Origin: JAWLBW01 sp041687475
GTDB taxonomy: Bacteria > J088 > JAWLBW01
Direction of reading: 5' to 3'
Length of the DNA: 8,551 bases
NCBI GenBank assembly: GCA_041687475.1
Contig: JAWLBW010000204.1
Coordinates: 1-8,551 of the forward strand
A program made the translations under genes and the position numbers. The stretch's first letter is position 1, and each line of letters begins with the position of its first letter. A model generated the notes under the pieces. That model saw only the letters and a program-made list of their open reading frames with translations, ran no database searches and was not told the DNA's origin. Below are positions 5,641 through 8,551 of the stretch, piece after piece.

Positions 5641-7296
5641 ATGAGTAACGGCGCGAAAGCACTGGTTGATACGTTGGCGAACGCCGGCATCGATACTTGT
5701 TTCACCAACCCCGGCACGTCGGAAATGCACTTCGTGGCCGCGCTCGACAAGTCCGACATGCGCGCCGTGCTCTGCCTGTTCGAGGGTGTTGCGACCGGCG
5801 CGGCCGACGGTTACGCCCGTATCGCCGGCAAGCCGGCCGCGACCCTGCTGCACCTGGGTTGCGGGCTGGGCAATGGTCTCGCCAACCTGCACAATGCCCG
5901 CAAAGCGCGCGTACCGATGATCAACATCGTCGGCGACCACGCCACCTACCACACGAAGTACGACGCCCAATTGCAGTCCGACATCGAAACCGTGGCCCGC
6001 AACGTGTCGCCGAACTGGGTGCGCACGACACCAAAGACCGAGCAACTGGCGGCCGACGCCGCCGAGGCCGTCAAGGTTGCCTTGGGGCCCCCTGCCCAGA
6101 TTGCCACATTGATACTGCCCGCCGACGTTTCCTGGAGCGACGGCGCCGAAGCCGTAAAGGTGAATCCTCCGGCCCCCCCTGAGCCGGCCTCGGACGCGAA
6201 AATCAAGGAGATTGCCGACGTGCTGCGAAGCAGCAAAAAAACCGCCATCCTGCTGGGCGGGCGCGTTCTTCGGGAAAAGGGGCTGTTTGCGGCGGGTCGT
6301 ATCGCTGAAAAAACCGGCGCCAAGCTTTTCTGTGAAGTATTTCCCACCCGTCTCGAACGTGGTGTCGGCCTGCCGCCGGTCGAGCGCATTGCCTACCTTG
6401 CCGAAATGGCCTCGGTGCAGTTGAGCGGATACGACCACCTCATTCTCGTCGACGCCAGGGAACCGGTTTCGTTCTTTGCCTATCCCGGAAAGAAAAGTTA
6501 CCTGGTGCCCGATGGTTGCACGCCGCACCACCTCGTCGACCCCCATGAAGACGCCGTGGCGAGTCTGACCCGTCTTGTCGAGGCTCTCGGGGCAACCGAC
6601 GTCGAGCCCAAGCTGCAGAAATTCGAGCGGCCGAAGCTGCCCTCGGGCAAGCTGAACGCAAGTAAGGTGTGCCAGGCTATCGGCGCCCTGCTTCCCGAAC
6701 GCGCGATCATTTCCGATGAGGCGCAGACCTCGGGCGTGAAACTGCCGGTCAACACCGCGGGCGCGCCGCGGCACGATGTCTTGACGCTGACCGGCGGCGC
6801 GATCGGTCAGGGCCTGCCGGTTGCCGTCGGCGCGGCCATAGCGGGAAAAGACCGCCCGGTGCTTGCGCTTCTCGGCGACGGATCGGCGATGTATACCATT
6901 CAGTCCTTGTGGACGATTGTACGCGAGCGGCTCGACGTAACGACGATCATCTTCAACAACCGCTCGTACGCCATCCTCAACATCGAGCTGCAGCGCACCG
7001 GCGCCGAAGAGGCCGGACCGAAAGCCAAGGCCCAGCTCGATCTTACCGAGCCGCCCATCGACTTCGTGGCACTGGCGGCCGGCATGGGCATGAAGGCGCG
7101 TCGGGCGACGACGGCCGAAGAATTCAACGATGCGTTGGCCGAAGCTTTCCGCGAAAAAGGGCCGCATCTCATCGACGCCATCGTACCCAGCGAGTATCAG
7201 GGTTTGAAGCTCAAGGCCCTGCCGCATGTTCTGGGCGCGCTCGACTCGATTCCGACACCGGTGGCCAAGGCGCTCAAGCGCAAGATTGCGTCGTGA
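5641..7296 (+). CDS. Thiamine-diphosphate enzyme, acetolactate synthase large-subunit family
   Basis: 551 aa, cytoplasmic, full length for the family. The N-terminal pyrimidine-binding domain (about 1-165) carries NPGTSEMHFVAALD and the catalytic glutamate E48 in CLFEGVATGAADGYAR. A middle domain (about 185-320) follows. The C-terminal pyrophosphate domain (about 340-515) has the ThDP/Mg motif G412-D-G414, 24 residues, then N439-N440. The family condenses or decarboxylates 2-oxo acids. The NPGTSEMHF opening and closely related sequence are those of proteins annotated as IlvX-like or generic acetolactate synthase large subunits, related also to benzoylformate decarboxylase, so the substrate cannot be named. 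No small subunit or other branched-chain amino-acid gene adjoins it, which argues against classical biosynthetic AHAS. Cys74 sits where I expect Pro in the usual GPG motif (here GCG). The last 31 residues are a basic tail beyond the core fold. A strong terminator follows, so the gene is probably monocistronic. Confidence 0.92.
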   Translation: MSNGAKALVDTLANAGIDTCFTNPGTSEMHFVAALDKSDMRAVLCLFEGVATGAADGYARIAGKPAATLLHLGCGLGNGLANLHNARKARVPMINIVGDHATYHTKYDAQLQSDIETVARNVSPNWVRTTPKTEQLAADAAEAVKVALGPPAQIATLILPADVSWSDGAEAVKVNPPAPPEPASDAKIKEIADVLRSSKKTAILLGGRVLREKGLFAAGRIAEKTGAKLFCEVFPTRLERGVGLPPVERIAYLAEMASVQLSGYDHLILVDAREPVSFFAYPGKKSYLVPDGCTPHHLVDPHEDAVASLTRLVEALGATDVEPKLQKFERPKLPSGKLNASKVCQAIGALLPERAIISDEAQTSGVKLPVNTAGAPRHDVLTLTGGAIGQGLPVAVGAAIAGKDRPVLALLGDGSAMYTIQSLWTIVRERLDVTTIIFNNRSYAILNIELQRTGAEEAGPKAKAQLDLTEPPIDFVALAAGMGMKARRATTAEEFNDALAEAFREKGPHLIDAIVPSEYQGLKLKALPHVLGALDSIPTPVAKALKRKIAS

Positions 7297-7336
7297 AAAG
7301 AATGCCTTTCGCTTCGATACCGGAAGCCTGACTTGA

Positions 7337-7372
7337 AGCCCCTTTTCCACGTGGAAGAGGGGCTGTTGTTTT
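7337..7372 (+). terminator. Strong intrinsic terminator after the ThDP-enzyme gene
   Basis: A 28-nt nearly perfect palindrome (7337-7364) folds into a 12-bp stem, AGCCCCTTTTCC with GGAAGAGGGGCT, capped by the tetraloop ACGT, with a single T-G pair. It is followed by GTTGTTTT (7365-7372). It begins 40 bp past the stop codon. The A-rich complement is weak upstream, so it mainly serves plus-strand transcription. Confidence 0.88.
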
Positions 7373-7386
7373 GCCGGAAGCGGCAA
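7371..7386. repeat. Small hairpin directly after the terminator
   Basis: TTGCCG-GAAG-CGGCAA is a perfect 6-bp stem with a GAAG tetraloop, overlapping the last bases of the terminator T tract. The sequence TTGCCGGAAG recurs at 7421-7430 (GTTGCCGGAAGTTGC context). Its role is unknown; it could be a backup pause site or part of a structured 3' end. Confidence 0.45.
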
Positions 7387-7517
7387 GGTTGCTGGTGGAA
7401 GAGCTGTACGCAAACCTCGTTGCCGGAAGTTGCTGTCGCCCCCGAGGTGAACCCCATGACGGACGCCAATATGCATTTCCATAAGGCGCCGCCGCCCGGG
7501 CATGGAGCCACCGGTAC

Positions 7518-7526
7518 TGATACACT
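7518..7526 (+). promoter_or_regulatory. Candidate extended -10 promoter of the exported-protein gene
   Basis: TGATACACT fits an extended -10 element (TGn followed by TACACT, 4 of 6). No good -35 lies 16-18 nt upstream, as is common for extended -10 promoters. Nine bases separate the hexamer from the ATG at 7536, giving a leader of about 3 nt. No Shine-Dalgarno is visible. Confidence 0.35.
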
Positions 7527-7535
7527 GAACGGCAG

Positions 7536-7916
7536 ATGAAAACGAAGAGCGGCTTGCACCTGTCTGCCTTGCTGGTACTGGGCTTTGCCCTGGTCTACCA
7601 GCTCGTGCCCCTGCAGGCCTCCGCGTTTTTCGGGGTAGCGCCGCGCGATACGCTGTCGGACTCGTGCCGCTGCGTGCAGGTCGATCTGCAGCCCCGCGAT
7701 TTTCTAGAGCCGACTCATCGCCTTTCGACTCGAGATGGCTTTCGTTCGGCTGAAGAATCGAGTGGAAGCAGGTTCTCGCCCCTGACGTCGGCTGGCGTAA
7801 TCGGTCAGGCGTCGACCACGCCCCGTCTTTCTTCCCTTCGTCACACGCATCGTCTCAAGCCGCTCGCCCGCGTTCGAGGTGTACCGGCCTCGCGTGCGCC
7901 ACCCTCATTCTCGTAA
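7536..7916 (+). CDS. Putative small exported protein, unknown function
   Basis: 126 aa that I do not recognise. Residues 1-30 look like a Sec signal peptide: basic start (K2, K4), hydrophobic core LSALLVLGFALVY, and an ASA motif suggesting cleavage before FF at 31-32. The mature part would be about 96 aa with a CRC motif (44-46), a Ser/Arg-rich middle, and a basic, Pro-containing tail ending RAPPSFS. There is no second membrane segment. The first 57 or so codons are mostly G or C at third position, as in the neighbours, while the second half is less biased, so the true gene might be shorter or degraded at its 3' end. Overlapping open frames on the other strand look worse. No hairpin with a T run follows the stop. 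It might share a transcript with the small membrane-protein gene 98 bp downstream, ahead of the terminator at 8161. Confidence 0.55.
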   Translation: MKTKSGLHLSALLVLGFALVYQLVPLQASAFFGVAPRDTLSDSCRCVQVDLQPRDFLEPTHRLSTRDGFRSAEESSGSRFSPLTSAGVIGQASTTPRLSSLRHTHRLKPLARVRGVPASRAPPSFS

Positions 7917-7945
7917 TCCGACGACAATCTCTGCAGCGACCGAAC

Positions 7946-7979
7946 CGCACCAACAACGTCCGAGCGGCATTTCGGTGCG
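7946..7979. repeat. Imperfect hairpin between the two small genes
   Basis: CGCACC (7946-7951) and GGTGCG (7974-7979) can pair around a 22-nt loop. An alternative pairing, ACCGAA (7939-7944) with TTCGGT (7971-7976), is mutually exclusive with it. No T run follows, so this is not an intrinsic terminator. The competing stems resemble an attenuator layout but are short, and chance is a fair explanation. Confidence 0.2.
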
Positions 7980-8002
7980 CTGTAACCGTGCAATCGAATT
8001 TG

Positions 8003-8008
8003 TGGAAT
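8003..8008 (+). promoter_or_regulatory. Very weak -10-like hexamer before the 43-aa gene
   Basis: TGGAAT (4 of 6 to the -10) ends 6 nt before the ATG at 8015, matching the antitoxin and lipoprotein genes. The hexamer 17 nt upstream, CTGTAA, has only 3 of 6 bases of a -35. It is listed for its position and is weak alone. Confidence 0.2.
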
Positions 8009-8014
8009 TACGAA

Positions 8015-8146
8015 ATGGAAGATAACGAACCTATCGGCTCGCAAAAAGGCGACGAAAAGTCGAACCTCACGGGCCTTTACCTGATGGTGGGCATTCCGCT
8101 GGCGATCTTCGTGCTGATCCTGCTGCACGAAGCCGGCTTGTTTTAA
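8015..8146 (+). CDS. 43-aa single-pass membrane protein, unknown function
   Basis: The short frame encodes an acidic, polar N-terminus (MEDNEPIGSQKGDEKSN) followed by one hydrophobic span, roughly residues 18-37 (LTGLYLMVGIPLAIFVLILL), and a short HEAGLF end. The charge pattern is ambiguous for orientation, with K11 and K15 among five acidic residues. The composition is that of a real small membrane protein, and a strong terminator begins 14 bp after the stop, supporting an expressed gene. No Shine-Dalgarno is visible. In-frame TTG (8000) and GTG (7988) codons could lengthen it by 5 or 9 residues, but the ATG is preferred. Such proteins often act as accessory subunits of larger membrane complexes, but no partner is in the window and I recognise no family. 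Confidence 0.7.
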   Translation: MEDNEPIGSQKGDEKSNLTGLYLMVGIPLAIFVLILLHEAGLF

Positions 8147-8160
8147 GCGGTATATACCGG

Positions 8161-8204
8161 GTGCCGGTGTTCCGGATACTGGATTCGGAGCACCGGCGCA
8201 TTTT
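8161..8204 (+). terminator. Intrinsic terminator after the small membrane-protein gene
   Basis: Positions 8161-8174 and 8186-8199 form a 14-bp stem (12 Watson-Crick and 2 G-T pairs) with an 11-nt loop, followed by ATTTT (8200-8204). Read on the minus strand it is followed by no T run, so it serves the plus-strand genes. It lies between convergent genes, 17 bp before the FHA gene's stop codon. Confidence 0.82.
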
Positions 8205-8221
8205 CTCGGGAGGGCGGGGTC

Positions 8222-8551
8222 TCAGCTTCCGGTCGACGACCCGTTGTCTCGTCGTGTGAGAAAGAACGCCGTACGTCCGGCCGTGAAGCGCTCGCCGGCG
8301 TCGATTCGGGTGTAGCTGAGCGGGCGCCCGTGAAGGTACATTCCGTTGCCGCTTCCCAGATCCTTGAGCGCCATGTGGTCGGGGTATATTTCGATCTGAA
8401 AGTGCCGGCGGCTGAGATGCCTGTCGGCCACAAGTACATCGGCGTCGACCCGGCCGACGGTAGTAATCCGGTTTGCCAGGCAGACAGAGCGTTCCTTTTC
8501 GTTCTCGACGATTGTAAGCACGACTTCGTCGCTTGCCGAAAGCTCGTCGAC
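8222..8551 (-). CDS. FHA-domain protein, C-terminal part, 5' end outside window
   Basis: The frame is open to the right edge and 109 residues are visible, ending with a TGA at 8224-8222. They form nearly all of a forkhead-associated domain, which binds phosphothreonine peptides. In edge-based numbering the landmarks are TVGR (31-34), SRRH (47-50), DLGSGNG (64-70) and the following YLHG. The key residues R34, S47, H50, N69 and G70 are present, so binding looks intact, although GNG replaces the commoner TNG. A short basic/Ser tail (RRDNGSSTGS) follows. A GTG at 8521 could start a 99-aa version, but it lies inside the first strand and the frame continues upstream (VDELSASDEV), so the real start is probably beyond the edge. 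FHA domains usually work with Ser/Thr kinases; no kinase is visible here. Confidence 0.88.
   Translation of the reverse strand, partial: VDELSASDEVVLTIVENEKERSVCLANRITTVGRVDADVLVADRHLSRRHFQIEIYPDHMALKDLGSGNGMYLHGRPLSYTRIDAGERFTAGRTAFFLTRRDNGSSTGS

Noticed and set aside
5620..7503. Long 627-codon open frame on the minus strand opposite the ThDP enzyme
   Set aside because: It runs antisense to a gene with clear catalytic motifs; its translation is Arg/Gly/Gln-rich with no recognisable domain, the usual shadow of a GC-rich gene.
7841..8128. 95-codon minus-strand open frame
   Set aside because: It overlaps the end of the exported-protein gene and most of the 43-aa gene; the plus-strand membrane span and terminator are more convincing.
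1..8551. CRISPR array, tRNA, insertion sequence or phage genes
   Set aside because: No regularly spaced repeats, cloverleaf, transposase or integrase motifs, or terminal inverted repeats were seen on either strand.
1..8551. A multi-gene defence or biosynthetic system
   Set aside because: Gene orientations alternate, terminators separate the units, and the products share no obvious pathway. Only the edge-cut antitoxin hints at a defence-like module.

Overview
The window comes from a GC-rich (roughly 60 % by eye) bacterial chromosome. The very large predicted lipoprotein with a CehA-like PHP hydrolase domain, the FHA protein and the TPR/DUF1186/SEC-C protein suggest a Gram-negative of the broad deltaproteobacterial or myxobacterial kind. 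This placement is an inference from protein style, not from a marker gene. No rRNA, tRNA, insertion sequence, integrase, prophage or CRISPR array is visible.

Layout, left to right. (1) The left edge carries the 5' part of a minus-strand VapB-type ribbon-helix-helix antitoxin gene (1-209). Its promoter is near consensus and its -10 box sits inside a perfect inverted repeat; the toxin gene, if present, lies outside the window. (2) After about 300 bp without a gene comes a plus-strand 527-aa protein (516-2099) with TPR-like helices, a DUF1186-like middle, an acidic linker and a C-terminal SEC-C zinc motif. (3) Convergent to it is a minus-strand lipoprotein of about 1,033 aa (2251-5352) with a carboxypeptidase-regulatory-like domain and a complete CehA/McbA-type PHP metallohydrolase domain. 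(4) A 288-bp divergent intergenic region with several inverted repeats separates it from a plus-strand thiamine-diphosphate enzyme of the acetolactate synthase large-subunit family (5641-7296), which ends in a strong terminator. (5) Two small plus-strand genes follow: a putative exported 126-aa protein (7536-7916) and a 43-aa single-span membrane protein (8015-8146), closed by a second strong terminator. (6) The right edge holds the 3' end of a minus-strand FHA-domain gene (8222 to the edge).

The genes look like independent transcription units with alternating orientation, not one pathway. The ThDP enzyme has no ilvN or ilvC neighbour, and the lipoprotein has no obvious partner. The most striking shared feature is at the 5' ends. 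Five of the six visible starts lack a convincing Shine-Dalgarno sequence and have a -10-like hexamer only 6-9 nt upstream, which would give leaderless or nearly leaderless mRNAs. Only the ThDP enzyme has a normal leader with a ribosome binding site. I see no clear evidence of a new multi-gene system. The best leads are the antitoxin promoter/operator, the leaderless pattern, the 43-aa membrane protein and the modular PHP lipoprotein.
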